Positions 5,230-5,407 of a DNA stretch of 5,407 bases are shown piece by piece. Source of the DNA: Deltaproteobacteria bacterium (GTDB lineage Bacteria; Myxococcota; Polyangia; Polyangiales; B10-G4). The notes beneath the pieces are model-generated. The model saw only the letters and a program-made list of their open reading frames with translations. It had not been told where the DNA came from and ran no database searches. How positions within the stretch are numbered: position 1 is the stretch's first letter; each line of letters starts with the position of its first letter. The position numbers and the translations under genes are program-made. The stretch lies in NCBI GenBank assembly GCA_019312705.1, contig JAFDCW010000507.1, forward strand, positions 1 to 5,407. Reading direction: 5' to 3'.

Positions 5230-5407
5230 GAGGGGCTCGCGGTTGTTTCGGCTTTTGGGGGAGCGAACCCCCAGGGCATTGGGGGCTGCGGGGGGCACGC
5301 ACCCCCAGTACGGTTGGCGGCCGTTCGGGTGTCGCTCGAATACCCCCAATTTTCCGCATGTGAGCCTTTTCCTACAGCAGCCCCGCCCCTGGATCGGTCC
5401 GTGCAGT
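5230..5407. other. non-coding upstream region, right edge
   Basis: Apart from the palindromes and G/C tracts I see no gene here. Open frames that cross it have no start with a ribosome site and no protein-like composition. The last 60 bases hold nothing I recognise. It is probably the upstream region of the minus-strand operon, and perhaps of a gene to the right of the window. Confidence 0.5.
5257..5308. repeat. two degenerate G/C-tract palindromes upstream of the DsbD-like gene
   Basis: GGGGGAGCGAACCCCCAG (5257-5274) and GGGGGGCACGCACCCCCAG (5290-5308) are two versions of one motif: a G5-6 tract, six bases containing CG, then CCCCCAG. Each can form a 5-bp G:C stem with a loop of 6-7 bases. 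A further GGGGG at 5281-5285, read as TTGGGGG (5279-5285), can pair with CCCCCAA at 5343-5349. No T-run follows either hairpin on either strand, so they are not classical terminators. They sit upstream of the candidate -10 element of the minus-strand operon and could be protein-binding sites or a dispersed intergenic repeat. Confidence 0.6.

Noticed and set aside
4043..5230. A 395-codon plus-strand frame opposite the DsbD-like gene
   Set aside because: It is Glu/Gly/Arg-rich with no hydrophobic core, as expected of the antisense of membrane segments.
5257..5272. The G5/C5 hairpin as an intrinsic terminator
   Set aside because: No T-run follows on either strand; the TTTT lies before the stem on the plus strand.
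5257..5295. A canonical G-quadruplex on the plus strand
   Set aside because: The first loop between G-tracts is 12 bases, longer than the usual limit, and the G5 and G6 tracts cannot each be split into two separate triplets.

Overview
The window is GC-rich (roughly two thirds G+C by eye) and looks like chromosomal DNA from a myxobacterium or a close relative (Myxococcota). The reasons are the lipoprotein with a long Asp/Gly/Ala tail, the large lipoprotein with a myxobacterial CAP-like architecture, and strong G/C preference at third codon positions. The taxonomy is inferred from style, not from a marker gene.

Layout. Positions 1-537 (+) hold the C-terminal part of homogentisate 1,2-dioxygenase (tyrosine/phenylalanine catabolism). 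Nine bases later, on the same strand, a 637-residue putative exported lipoprotein (547-2460) begins. It carries an in-frame GGGAAC hexanucleotide array that encodes a Gly-Thr linker. Positions 2461-3112 form a disturbed region. It holds a second GGGAAC-type array (2606-2719), a 73-residue minus-strand gene (2749-2970) resembling small MenA1-type (Rv0078B-like) antitoxins, and a short relic (about 3017-3091) of the 3' end of the large lipoprotein gene.

The right half is a two-gene minus-strand unit. A DsbD/CcdA-type membrane thiol-disulfide reductase with a C-terminal thioredoxin domain (5146-3809) is followed after 6 bases by a small lipoprotein with an acidic tail (3802-3113). Upstream of it, 5186-5407 holds no gene that I can support. 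It contains a possible -10 element and G/C-tract palindromes.

How the parts relate. The left pair is probably co-transcribed, but no functional link between the dioxygenase and the lipoprotein is evident. The right pair is probably one operon for envelope redox and protein maintenance. The central region is the most interesting part. It has the same repeat and the same 3' end, in the same order and orientation, as the intact lipoprotein gene. This suggests the remains of a duplicated copy, with an orphan antitoxin-like gene now lying between the two relics. No CRISPR array, tRNA, rRNA, transposase or clearly new multi-gene system is visible.
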